Shown piece by piece: positions 30,999-39,795 of a DNA stretch of 41,419 nucleotides; the first letter of the stretch is position 1, and each line of letters opens with the position of its first letter. The stretch spans positions 1 to 41,419 of the forward strand of contig DASYZR010000056.1 in the NCBI GenBank assembly GCA_035945995.1, in the 5' to 3' direction. The notes beneath the pieces are model-generated. The model was not told the DNA's origin, searched no databases, and was given only the letters and a program-made list of their open reading frames with translations. Origin of the DNA: a bacterium. GTDB taxonomy: Bacteria; Sysuimicrobiota; Sysuimicrobiia; Sysuimicrobiales; Segetimicrobiaceae. The position numbers were made by a program, and so were the translations under genes.

Positions 30999-32376
30999 CG
31001 TTGGTGATGTCCGGAAACGCCTGGCGCAGGTTCATCTCCAGCCGCTCGGTGATGTCGTGGACTTCCGTGACCGACCGGCCGGCGGGCACGACGCAATGGA
31101 CCGTGACGGCCACCCGGTCCTCCACGCGGTGCACGTCCAGCGCGTGACATTCCAGGATCTCCGGGGTCCCGCGCACGATCTCGCGGAGCTTCGCCTCCAT
31201 GTCGGCCCGCAGCCCGCGCGCCGCGGCGCCGGCGGGGACCGCGCGGCGGAGGGGTTCCATGTGGATGTTGACGTCGCGCACCTCGGGGAGTGCCTGGCGG
31301 ATGGCCCGCTCCAGCCGCGTCGCCCGGTCGTGGGCGGCCTCCAGCGGCAGGGCGGGGTCGAGTTCCAAATCGAGTTCGACGTTGATCCGCCGCCCGATGC
31401 GATAGGCCGTGACGTCGTGAATCTCGAAGTTGTCGGTGTGCGCCACGGCGCGGACCCGCTCGATGACGTCGGCCGCGGCCGGCTCCTGCGGCGCCGCGTC
31501 GACGACGAGGTCGGCGGTCGGGTAGAGGCGGCGGACCTCGGACTCGACGTTGCGCTCGAGCACCTTGGCGTGTTCGAGCGGGATGTTGCTCGGCAGCCGC
31601 AACCGGAGGTCGACAAAGAGGGTCCCGCCGCTCCGGCGCACCCGAATACGTTCCCGCCCGAGCACGCCGGGCACGCGGGAGACCGCCGCCGCGATCTGTT
31701 CCGCCACGCCCGGCGGCGCCGCGTCGAGCAGCGCGCCGACCGTCCGGTTGCCGAGTTTGAACCCGATGTAGAGGCTCACCGCGGCCACGACCAGGGCGGC
31801 GACCGAGTCGGCATCGCGCAACCACGGGACGTGGGTGTCGCGGGAGACATAGATGAGCACGAGCCCCAGGATGACGACGCCGCTGCTGTACACGTCCGTG
31901 GAAAAGTGCAGGGCGTCGGCCTCGAGGGCCTGGCTGTCGTACCGGCGCGCGGCGCGGAAGAGCGCGCGGGACCGCGCAAAGTCGATCGTCATCGACACGA
32001 ACAGGACCGCGAACGCCCAGACGGAGGGATCCACGTGGACGCCGCCGACCACGAGCCGGCGGATTGCCTCCCAGGTGATCCAGCCGCTGGTGGCGAGCAG
32101 CAGCGCGGTCTGGACAAACGCCGACAGGTTCTCGATTTTCCCGTGCCCGAACGGATGGGAGGGATCGGCCGGGCGGGCGGCCGCCCGCACGGAGACGTAC
32201 GTGACGAGGGCCGCCAGCAGATCGAGCCCGGAGTGCGCGGACTCCGCCAGCAGGCCGAGGCTGCCGGTCAGAATCGCCACCGTCGCTTTGAGCGCAGTGA
32301 GCAGGGCCGCGGCCAGCACGGAGGTTCCCGCGACGGACCGTTTGTCCCATTCCGCAGCCGGCGACAAGGATGCCAT
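30946..32376 (-). CDS. Cation diffusion facilitator with three C-terminal domains
   Basis: A divalent-metal:proton antiporter of about 476 residues, much longer than the usual 300. Six transmembrane helices carry the metal ligands: SAHSGLD in helix 2 and HFSTD in helix 5. After helix 6 (KLGNRTVGALLDAAP) come three successive ZT_dimer-like domains of about 75-80 residues, each with an HIP-like basic start and ending in a (V/N)VNIH-type strand: VVDAAP, VRDVNIHMEP and ITNVNIHAEP. ATG 32376 is chosen by fit to the first helix; in-frame ATG 32391 and TTG 32418 are alternatives. Confidence 0.87.
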   Translation of the reverse strand: MASLSPAAEWDKRSVAGTSVLAAALLTALKATVAILTGSLGLLAESAHSGLDLLAALVTYVSVRAAARPADPSHPFGHGKIENLSAFVQTALLLATSGWITWEAIRRLVVGGVHVDPSVWAFAVLFVSMTIDFARSRALFRAARRYDSQALEADALHFSTDVYSSGVVILGLVLIYVSRDTHVPWLRDADSVAALVVAAVSLYIGFKLGNRTVGALLDAAPPGVAEQIAAAVSRVPGVLGRERIRVRRSGGTLFVDLRLRLPSNIPLEHAKVLERNVESEVRRLYPTADLVVDAAPQEPAAADVIERVRAVAHTDNFEIHDVTAYRIGRRINVELDLELDPALPLEAAHDRATRLERAIRQALPEVRDVNIHMEPLRRAVPAGAAARGLRADMEAKLREIVRGTPEILECHALDVHRVEDRVAVTVHCVVPAGRSVTEVHDITERLEMNLRQAFPDITNVNIHAEPAPGARSRRDA

Positions 32377-32567
32377 GCGTGTCCGCACCATGATGGCGCA
32401 GCCCGGGCGCGGGGTCAAGCGCCCGGCCCAACCGCGTGACGATCTCGTGATCTGTTCCCGACCGAGCCGTGACCCGCAAGGCGGATGATGATGGGAGCGG
32501 GGTCTGTGACACGGCAGGGAAAATACGCGCGGAGGGGACCCGCGCCGGCGGTACTGGGAGGTCCATC

Positions 32568-33812
32568 ATGAATGACGGGAAGCGCCGGGTGGTCGTGACC
32601 GGCATCGGAGCCGTCACGCCGATCGGCTGCGGCGTCCGGGGGCTCTCGGAGGGGGTGCGACGCGAACGCTCCGCGATCGGCCGGATCACGCGATTTGACC
32701 CGTCGCCGTTTGGCTGCCGCGTGGCCGGCGAGGTGCCGGAGTTCGATCCGTCGGCGTACGTGGAACCGCGCCGGCTCCGCCGTCTCGACCGCTACTCGCA
32801 GTTCGCCGTGGCGTGCGCCCGCATGGCGATCGATGACGCGGGACTGCGGCTCGAAGACGAGGACCGCGACGCGATCGGCTGCTTCGTCGGCTCGGCGCTC
32901 GGCGGCGCGGCGTTCGCGGAGGAGCAGCACGCGGTGTTCCTGGCCCAAGGCGCCCGGCGGATCCGGCCGACGCTCGCCCTCTCGGTCTTCTGCGGCGCGG
33001 CGTCCTGCAACATCGCGATCGAACACGATCTCCGCGGCCCCAGCAGCGGCAACTCCGACAGCTGCTCGAGCGGCGCGATCGCGATCGGCCAGGCGTTCCG
33101 CACGGTCCGGGACGGGTACGCGGACGTGATGCTCGCGGGCGGCGTCGAGGTGCCGCTCACCCCCCTCATCTTCGGCGCGTTCGACATCATCCGGGCGATG
33201 ACGACGTACAACGAGGAGCCCGAACGCGCGTGCCGGCCGTTCGACCGGACGCGCGACGGCTTCGTGATGGCCGAGGGCGGCGCGGTGCTGGTGCTCGAGG
33301 ACTTCGAGCACGCCCGCCGCCGGGGGGCGGCGATCTACGGCACGGTGCTCGGCTTCGGCGCCTCCAACGACGCGCACCACATGACGGCCCCCCTGCCCTC
33401 CGGGGCGCAGGCGGCCCGGGCGATGCGGCTGGCCCTCGCCGAGGCCCGCGTCGCCGCGGAAGAGGTCGACCACGTCAACGCCCACGGCAGCGGCACCCCG
33501 CTCAACGACTCGGCGGAGACACTGGCGATCAAGCAAGTGCTGGGGACGCACGCGTACCGGATTCCGGTGAGCGGCACCAAGGCCATGCACGGCCACGCCC
33601 TCGGCGCGACGGGCGCCATCGAGGCGGCCATCTGCCTGCTCAGCCTGCGGGACCGCTACGTCCCGGCGACGCTCAATCTGGAAACGCCGGACGAGGCCTG
33701 TGACCTCGACTACGTGCGCGACGGCGGCCGCGAGATGCCGCTGCGGTACGTGCTCAGCAATTCGTTCGGGTTCGGCGGCATCAATGCGTCGCTGGTCTTC
33801 GGCGCGGCGTAG
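32568..33812 (+). CDS. Beta-ketoacyl-ACP synthase (FabF-like, KAS II family)
   Basis: A 414-residue thiolase-fold condensing enzyme. The Cys-His-His triad is complete: Cys166 (SDSCSSG, unusual next to the common TACAS), His306 (NAHGSGTPLND) and His343 (MHGHALGATGA). GGGAGGT lies five bases before the ATG. No acyl carrier protein, FabD or FabG is adjacent, which argues against housekeeping fatty acid synthesis and for specialised elongation, possibly with the tailoring genes at 28569-30998. It is divergent from the cation transporter and followed by a secreted-protein gene. Confidence 0.85.
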   Translation: MNDGKRRVVVTGIGAVTPIGCGVRGLSEGVRRERSAIGRITRFDPSPFGCRVAGEVPEFDPSAYVEPRRLRRLDRYSQFAVACARMAIDDAGLRLEDEDRDAIGCFVGSALGGAAFAEEQHAVFLAQGARRIRPTLALSVFCGAASCNIAIEHDLRGPSSGNSDSCSSGAIAIGQAFRTVRDGYADVMLAGGVEVPLTPLIFGAFDIIRAMTTYNEEPERACRPFDRTRDGFVMAEGGAVLVLEDFEHARRRGAAIYGTVLGFGASNDAHHMTAPLPSGAQAARAMRLALAEARVAAEEVDHVNAHGSGTPLNDSAETLAIKQVLGTHAYRIPVSGTKAMHGHALGATGAIEAAICLLSLRDRYVPATLNLETPDEACDLDYVRDGGREMPLRYVLSNSFGFGGINASLVFGAA

Positions 33813-33879
33813 CCGCGGCGCGCCGAGGCATTGGTCCACCGCCCGTCGAAGAGTGACGGCGGCAATGGGGGTGAGAACG

Positions 33880-34590
33880 ATGACGTGGCGGATCGGCGGC
33901 CTGGTACTCGCGTTGGCCCTGCTCGGCGTGGGCGCGCGTCCCGTCTCCGCCGTCGCGCAGACGGCGTGCCGGCAGATACAGATTGCGACGAGCCGGACGG
34001 CGAGCCCGGTCACGGTGACTCCGCTCGATGCGATCGCCTTCCCCGTCCCGTTGACGCCGGCGACGTCGACCGTGGTCCGGCAGGTCCTCATCTGTCCGCC
34101 GGGGAGCCCGCTCCTGCCGGCGATCTCACCCGTACCAACCGTGATCGGGACGCCGGTCCTGGGCGCGCCGATCTTCGCGGCGCCGGTGTTTGAGGCGCCG
34201 GTCTTCCAGATCCCGGCGGTCGTGGTCGGACCGACCGTTACATCGCCCTCGGCGCCCTCCCCGGCGGCGCCGGCCGTCGTGGGTGCCGCCCCCGTGGACA
34301 CCGTGCGCGATCTCGCCACCCGAAGCGCGGCGTACGATCGGATGGTCGTCACGGTCACCGGCACCGCGGCGGACGTGGAGCCGACGGTGGACCTGTACGG
34401 CACACCCATCACGGCGTTTCGTCTCGAGGCGCAGGGGACCTCGATCGGAGTCCTGGTCTGGGGGCATCCCGCGCTGCGGGCGGGCCAACCGGTCCGCGCG
34501 AGCGGATCGTTCTATGCCTCGACGCCGTTTCTCGGTCCGTCGGGGCAACCCTGGCACAACGTACTCCAGGCCGACTTCCTGGAGCGATAA
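33880..34590 (+). CDS. Secreted protein with hydrophobic Pro-repeat and C-terminal beta domain
   Basis: A 236-residue exported protein. GGGGGTGAG precedes ATG 33880; the first 27 residues (WRIGGLVLALALLGVGARP) are a signal peptide. Residues about 70-105 contain short repeats of the type AP(I/V)F-x-APVF-xx-P, then an Ala/Pro/Ser linker. The last 95 residues (MVVTVTGTAADVEPTVDLYG, AFRLEAQGTSIGVLVWG) look like a small OB-type beta barrel, similar to other bacterial envelope OB domains. I do not recognise a named family. Confidence 0.65.
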   Translation: MTWRIGGLVLALALLGVGARPVSAVAQTACRQIQIATSRTASPVTVTPLDAIAFPVPLTPATSTVVRQVLICPPGSPLLPAISPVPTVIGTPVLGAPIFAAPVFEAPVFQIPAVVVGPTVTSPSAPSPAAPAVVGAAPVDTVRDLATRSAAYDRMVVTVTGTAADVEPTVDLYGTPITAFRLEAQGTSIGVLVWGHPALRAGQPVRASGSFYASTPFLGPSGQPWHNVLQADFLER

Positions 34591-34610
34591 GGGCTCGAGC
34601 GCCGCCGGCC

Positions 34611-35936
34611 TTACCCCCGCGGCCGCTCGTCGACGACCCGGCGGAGCTTGCCGCCCTCGCTCCGCGGCAGGCCGCCCGGCGCCACGAGCGTCAGCCGGGC
34701 CTGAATCCCGATCACGCCCCGCAGCCGTTCGAGGATCCGCCGCCGGAGGTCTGTGACCGCCGGTCCGTCGCCGTCGAGCGTTCCGAGGAGTGCGGCCGCG
34801 CCCGGCGCGGCTTCCACCCGCACCTCGAGAGAATCCAGCGTATGTTCGCGCGCGACGACGACCTGATAGTGGGGGGACAGCTCGGAAAATTCCACGACCA
34901 CCGCCTCGATCTGCGACGGGAAGACGTTGATGCCGCGGATGATCAACATGTCGTCGGTGCGGCCGACGACGAGCGACATCCGGACGTGCGTGCGCCCGCA
35001 GACGCAGGGCGACGGGTCGAGCGAGGCCAGGTCGCCGGTGCGGTAGCGCACGACCGGCAGGGCCTCTTTGGTCAGCGTCGTGAACACCAACTCGCCAACC
35101 TCCCCCGGCGGCACGGGCTCGCCGGTGCGCGGATCGACGGTCTCGACGAGGAACTGGTCTTCGAAGACGTGGGACCCGCGCTGCGCCTCGACGCACTCGT
35201 TGCTGACGCCCGGCCCGATGACCTCGCTCAGCCCGTAGATGTTCACGGCCCGGACCGGCACCATGCGCTCGATCTGACGCCGCATCGCTTCGGTCCACGG
35301 CTCCGCGCCGAGAACGGCGCACCGCAGCGCGAGCCGCGACGTGTCGACGCCGCGCGCCGCGGCCGCCTCGGCAAGCGTCAGCAGGTACGAGGGCGTGCAG
35401 GCGATCACGCGCGGCCGGAAGTCCTGGATCAGCAGCAGCTGCCGCTCGGTGTTGCCGCCTGAGACCGGCACGACGACGAGCCCCATCAGCTCGGCGCCGT
35501 AATGCATGCCGAGCCCGCCCGTAAACAACCCGTACCCGTAGGCGTTGTGAAAGACATCGCCGGGGCGGGCGCCGCTCGCGGCCAGACAGCGGGCGCACAC
35601 CTCCGCCCACAGCGCGAGGTCGGCCCGAGTATACCCGACGACGGTCGGCTTTCCGGTCGTGCCCGAGGACGCGTGGAGACGCACCGTCTGGTCGAGCGGC
35701 ACGGCGAACAGCCCGAAGGGATAGTGATCGCGGAGGTCGCTTTTGCGCGTAAATGGGAGCCGGCGGAGGTCGTCGAGCGACCGCACCTGCCCGGGTCGGA
35801 CCGCTGCGCGATCGAAGGCCTCGCGGTAGAACGGCACCCGCGCGTACACCCGTGCGACGAGGTCCGCGAGGCGGGCGCGCTGCAGCGCCGCCAGTTCGGC
35901 GCGTGGCATCGTCTCCGCGGCGGGATTCCAGATCAT
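34611..35936 (-). CDS. paaK: Phenylacetate-CoA ligase-type adenylate-forming enzyme
   Basis: A 441-residue member of the PaaK family, which activates aryl acids with ATP and CoA. The ATP loop is HASSGTTGKPTV, with YGLSEV and RYRTGDL as later adenylation motifs and the CoA-half hinge VVGRTDDMLIIRGINVFP. GGGGGAGGGAG precedes the ATG by four bases. No other phenylacetate pathway genes are nearby, so another aromatic or small acid is possible. A start unit supplier for the nearby ketosynthase is an attractive but unproven alternative. Confidence 0.9.
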   Translation of the reverse strand: MIWNPAAETMPRAELAALQRARLADLVARVYARVPFYREAFDRAAVRPGQVRSLDDLRRLPFTRKSDLRDHYPFGLFAVPLDQTVRLHASSGTTGKPTVVGYTRADLALWAEVCARCLAASGARPGDVFHNAYGYGLFTGGLGMHYGAELMGLVVVPVSGGNTERQLLLIQDFRPRVIACTPSYLLTLAEAAAARGVDTSRLALRCAVLGAEPWTEAMRRQIERMVPVRAVNIYGLSEVIGPGVSNECVEAQRGSHVFEDQFLVETVDPRTGEPVPPGEVGELVFTTLTKEALPVVRYRTGDLASLDPSPCVCGRTHVRMSLVVGRTDDMLIIRGINVFPSQIEAVVVEFSELSPHYQVVVAREHTLDSLEVRVEAAPGAAALLGTLDGDGPAVTDLRRRILERLRGVIGIQARLTLVAPGGLPRSEGGKLRRVVDERPRG

Positions 35937-36042
35937 CCGGCTCCCTCCCCCGGCCCGCGGCGTGAGCCGGGACCCCTCGCCCCAAGAATTCGCTGCGCCG
36001 ACGGGAATCCTTGGGGACCCCGTGTCCGCCGCCGACGCGCGT

Positions 36043-37275
36043 TCACGACCCTCCGGAAGCCAGCCCCGCGCGCGGGGGCAGTGCCGAGGCGGCCGCGAAG
36101 GCGGTGGCGGCTCCGGCGAACGCCGGCAGGAATGCGCTCACCGGGACGTGGCTCAGGTCCCACACCATGCCGCCGAGCAGGGGCAGCAGAAACGAATAGC
36201 CGTAGCCGACCGCGAACATGCCGGCGGAGAGCCGATGGACGTCCCGGGACGGGACTGTGAGTGGAGGCAGCGCGAGGGCGAGCACGAGCCCGAGCGCGGC
36301 CGAGAACCCGATCAACCCCGCCCCGAGCACGCGAAGGGCCGGCGGGCCGATGAGAAAGACCGCGAGGCTTGCCGCGGCCGACACCGGCACGGCCAGCAGC
36401 GGCGCGCGCCGTCCGGTGATGCGCGGTGCGAGGATGAGTGCCAGCAGGGAGGCCGGCAACTGTCCGGCGTTGAGCGCGGCGAGGCATGGTCCGATGAGCC
36501 CGGCCTGTCCCACGGTGTGCAGGTAATCCGGGAGAAACGCGTTGGTCCCGAAATACGCGGTGCTGATCCCGCCGAGTAAGAGGCCGAGCCGCCACACGAG
36601 CGCGCCGCGCCACTCGGGCCGCCACGGCGCGGTCGGGCCGGCGGCCGCGTCCGGGAGCCGGGACCGAAGCGCCAGCATGAGAACCCCGGTTCCCAGCGGC
36701 ACGAGGGCCCAGACGGCCAGCGTGGACGGCCAGGCCCCCCGCACGAGCGGCAGCACAAGCGGGAGCGTCAACGCCGCGCTCAGCGTCTCACCGACCAGCA
36801 GTCCGTTGACGTAGGCGGCGGTCGCAAGGCCGACGCGGTCGGCGCACCACCGCGCCACGAGCGACGGGACGGCCGGCTGGGTGACGGCCACGCCGACGCC
36901 CATCACAAACGTCATCGCGAACAGCATCGCAACCGACGGCCCCGCGCCTCGAAGCCCGGAGGAGATTGCGACGACCATGATTCCGGCGATCGCGGCGCGG
37001 CGGGCCCCGGCGCGCGCGATCAGCAGCGAGCCGGGGACCGCCGCGGCGGCCATAAGCAGCACGGGCAGGCTGGTCAGAACGCCCACCCCGGTCTCGCTGA
37101 GACGAAGATCGCGGTGGATTAGGGTCAGCACCGGCGGGACCGCGAGGAGCGTCACCCGCATGTCGATGCCGGCGAGCCAGAGCACGGCGAGACGCAGAAG
37201 CGTGGCACGGTCCGAGACCGTCCCCGCCGCCGTGCCCCGCGGGGCGGCCGCCGCCGGGCGGCCGTCCGGCGTCAA
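36043..37275 (-). CDS. MFS transporter (CynX/NimT type)
   Basis: A 410-residue major facilitator with about 12 helices. The LSETGVGVLTSLPVLLMAAAA loop-helix and AGIDMRVTLLAVPPVLTLI first helix are typical of the cyanate/nitroimidazole permease subfamily. TTG 37275 is the only start that keeps the whole first helix; ATG 37161 would cut it. It lies 61 bases after the molybdoenzyme gene in the same direction and before paaK. Substrate unknown. Confidence 0.8.
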   Translation of the reverse strand: MTPDGRPAAAAPRGTAAGTVSDRATLLRLAVLWLAGIDMRVTLLAVPPVLTLIHRDLRLSETGVGVLTSLPVLLMAAAAVPGSLLIARAGARRAAIAGIMVVAISSGLRGAGPSVAMLFAMTFVMGVGVAVTQPAVPSLVARWCADRVGLATAAYVNGLLVGETLSAALTLPLVLPLVRGAWPSTLAVWALVPLGTGVLMLALRSRLPDAAAGPTAPWRPEWRGALVWRLGLLLGGISTAYFGTNAFLPDYLHTVGQAGLIGPCLAALNAGQLPASLLALILAPRITGRRAPLLAVPVSAAASLAVFLIGPPALRVLGAGLIGFSAALGLVLALALPPLTVPSRDVHRLSAGMFAVGYGYSFLLPLLGGMVWDLSHVPVSAFLPAFAGAATAFAAASALPPRAGLASGGS

Positions 37276-37336
37276 GACGCGTCGGGCCGCCGCGCCTCGA
37301 GGTCCCGCACCACTCGGATCGACGGCGCGGTGGGTC

Positions 37337-37906
37337 CTACCATGGATCCGAGTAGCGCTCTTCCTTCCAGGGGTCGCCGCGGATATTGTAGCCGTTCTGT
37401 TCCCAGAAGCCGGGACGCTCCTCGCGCAGCAGTTCCAACCCGCGCACCCACTTGGCGCTCTTCCAGAAGTACAGGTGCGGCACGACCAGCCGGCACGGGC
37501 CGCCGTGCTCGGCCGCAAGCGGGCGGCTGTCGTGGGTGAACGCGAACACGTTGTCGTCCCGCGCGAGGTCGTCGAGCCGGAGGTTCGTCGTGTACCCGCC
37601 GTACGAGTGGACCATGACGAACGACGCGCCGGGACGCGGCCGCGCGCGGTCGAGCACCTCCCGCACGGAGACGCCCTCGAAGACGTTGTCGTACCGGGAC
37701 CAGGCGGTCACGCAGTGGATGTCGCACGGGACGCGGGTGCGCGGGAGGGTGCCGAACTCCTCCCACGTCCAGCGGCGGGGCGTCTCGACGTCGCCTTCAA
37801 CCGTGAAGACCCAGGTCGCGAGGTCGATGCGCGGAATGCCCCCGTAGTGGAGGACCGGCCACTTCTGGGTCACCGACTGACCAGGCGGCAGTCGCGGAGT
37901 GTCCAT
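37337..37906 (-). CDS. Sulfite-oxidase-fold molybdopterin enzyme
   Basis: A 189-residue protein of the oxidoreductase molybdopterin-binding (PF00174) family, related to MsrP/YedY and short sulfite oxidase-like proteins. The molybdenum ligand is Cys65 in CDIHCVTAWSRYDN, and the substrate region ends WKSAKWVRGLELL. No signal peptide is present, so it is cytoplasmic unless carried with a partner. AAGGA lies before ATG 37906. It follows the secreted flavoprotein gene by 78 bases in the same run. Substrate unknown. Confidence 0.85.
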   Translation of the reverse strand: MDTPRLPPGQSVTQKWPVLHYGGIPRIDLATWVFTVEGDVETPRRWTWEEFGTLPRTRVPCDIHCVTAWSRYDNVFEGVSVREVLDRARPRPGASFVMVHSYGGYTTNLRLDDLARDDNVFAFTHDSRPLAAEHGGPCRLVVPHLYFWKSAKWVRGLELLREERPGFWEQNGYNIRGDPWKEERYSDPW

Positions 37907-37984
37907 GCCACGTCCTTCGTCTTGGGCCGCGGCCGCCCCTGGGGAGCCCGCCGGCCGTCGGGAGCGCCTCAGGAACCGGTCGGC

Positions 37985-39556
37985 TTACGGTTTCGGGTGC
38001 TGCACGCCCTCCAGTTGGGTCGGCGCTGCGGGAGCAGGGAGCACCGGGGTTGCGGCGCGCTCGGGCGACGACGGGATGGCATGGCCGGTCGAGGCGAGGG
38101 TCTCGGGCAGCAGGAATGCGCCCTGTGCGTGCAGGCCGGCCTGCAACTCGTGGATCATCGCCGGCTGATCGGCGAGCTGCCGGACGGACACCCGCCGCTC
38201 GAGCGACAGGACCGCGGCGAGGCCGGCGGCCTGGCCCTCCTCCATGGTCGTCGGCGCCACGCGGCAGGACGCCGCCGCGGCGTAGGTCGCCGAGATGGCC
38301 CGGCTGGCCATGATCAGGTTGGCCGTCCCGAACGGCACGAGCGAGCGGAACGGGATCGTGTAGACGAACCGCTTCGGCGCGTACGGGTTCAACTCGCCGG
38401 GCTTGTACGGGTGAATGTCGATCGGGTAGCTCGCGACGCCGACGGCGTCCCAGAACACGCGGCTATTGACGATGTCCGAAGCCGTCAGCGTGTACAGTCC
38501 GCGGATGTGCCGCGTCTCACGAATGTACAGGTAGTCCGCCGTGCGCACGAGCGTCGCCTTCCCGAACCCCGGCGCGGTCTCGCGCAGGAACGCCACGAGC
38601 GAGGGCAGCTCGGCCTTGGCCCGCCGCATGCCGTCGGCGACCGACGCCGGATCGGTGCCGTCGACGTCGAAGACGAGGAGCCCGTTGATCAGGACCGTGT
38701 GGTTGTTCTGCAGGCCGAGGTTGAGGTCGTAGACCCCGATGTTCGGCTCGATCGGCTTGTACATCCGCATGATCGGACCGTAGCCCCACACGTTTCCCCG
38801 GTACACGCCGCCGCGGCGCATGTGCTGCTCGCGCACACCGGTGACGTACGTCACGACCTGGTGCCAGTTGACTCCGCCCAGCTCGAACACCAGAGTGGCG
38901 GACATCATGGCCCGGTCGATGCCGGAGTCTTCCCGCCCTATCGTGAACGGCGCCCCGGCCATCGCCGCGATGTCGCCGTCGTCGGTGGCGTCGATCACGC
39001 GTTTGGCGCAGACGGTCACCCGGCCGCGGTGCGGATCCTCGAAGACGACGCCCGTCACCCACGGACCGCGCATCATCACCTCGACGGGCCTGCGGTGCAG
39101 CTCGAGCGTGATGAGGGGCTCCTGCCGGACCGCGTCCATGAACACGCGCTTGGCGGCGTCGACGTCGAACGTCATGCCGAGCCGGTTGAAGATCTCCCCG
39201 AAGATGCCCTGCGCCAGCTGCTGCCCGCCCAGGCCGAAATCCATGTCGAGCATGTTGAGCATGGGGCCGGTGAGGTCGCCGCCGAGGTACGGCCTCTCCT
39301 CGGTCATCAGCACCGGCGTCCCGGTTCGCGCGGCGGCGACGGCGGCTGCGACGCCGGCGGGCGTGCCGCCGACGACGAGCACGGGCGTGCGCGTGTCACA
39401 AGACTCCGAGGCGGCGGGGAGAGAGGATGACCCCACCGGGGCGGAAGCAGAGGCCGCCGGCCCGAGCCACAGCGGTAGCCCGGCGCACAGCACCAAGACC
39501 GCGGCCGCGACGCTCTGCGGCCTGCGCCGCGGCCGTGCCGGTTTTCCGGTGTTCAT
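37985..39556 (-). CDS. Exported FAD-dependent oxidoreductase (PF12831 type)
   Basis: A 523-residue flavoprotein. Residues 1-38 form a signal peptide with a basic PRRRPQS segment and a hydrophobic core (AAAVLVLCAGLPLWLGPA). The FAD motif is VLVVGGTPAGVAAAVAAA, followed by MTEERPYLGGDLTGP and KRVIDATDDGDIAAMAGAPF, both typical of the FAD_oxidored family. The end is Ala/Pro-rich. ATG 39556 has GGGGGG four bases upstream. A folded flavoprotein would need Tat export; the RRR segment is compatible and tatC is the next gene upstream. Substrate unknown. Confidence 0.82.
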   Translation of the reverse strand: MNTGKPARPRRRPQSVAAAVLVLCAGLPLWLGPAASASAPVGSSSLPAASESCDTRTPVLVVGGTPAGVAAAVAAARTGTPVLMTEERPYLGGDLTGPMLNMLDMDFGLGGQQLAQGIFGEIFNRLGMTFDVDAAKRVFMDAVRQEPLITLELHRRPVEVMMRGPWVTGVVFEDPHRGRVTVCAKRVIDATDDGDIAAMAGAPFTIGREDSGIDRAMMSATLVFELGGVNWHQVVTYVTGVREQHMRRGGVYRGNVWGYGPIMRMYKPIEPNIGVYDLNLGLQNNHTVLINGLLVFDVDGTDPASVADGMRRAKAELPSLVAFLRETAPGFGKATLVRTADYLYIRETRHIRGLYTLTASDIVNSRVFWDAVGVASYPIDIHPYKPGELNPYAPKRFVYTIPFRSLVPFGTANLIMASRAISATYAAAASCRVAPTTMEEGQAAGLAAVLSLERRVSVRQLADQPAMIHELQAGLHAQGAFLLPETLASTGHAIPSSPERAATPVLPAPAAPTQLEGVQHPKP

Positions 39557-39619
39557 GCGTCCCCCCGACGCCACGGCGGGCGGTTCGCCATAGCCACCCC
39601 TCACGTTGCCTAGTACGCC

Positions 39620-39647
39620 ATTATAGCAACCGCCGTTCCATTCGCAA
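39620..39647 (-). promoter_or_regulatory. Promoter for the exported flavoprotein gene
   Basis: Minus-strand -35 TTGCGA (39642-39647), 16-bp spacer and perfect -10 TATAAT (39620-39625). It separates the flavoprotein run from tatC, whose stop is at 39796. Confidence 0.65.
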
Positions 39648-39795
39648 TACTGCGGCAAACCGATGACGCAGGTTGGGACTGGGTGGGCGACCGGTCCGCT
39701 CCCAGTTTACACTACTCGGAACTTACCCCCACATCGGACTTACCGCACCTCAAGGGGCCGGCGGCGCCTCCGACGGGGCGGCTGCCGATGACCGC

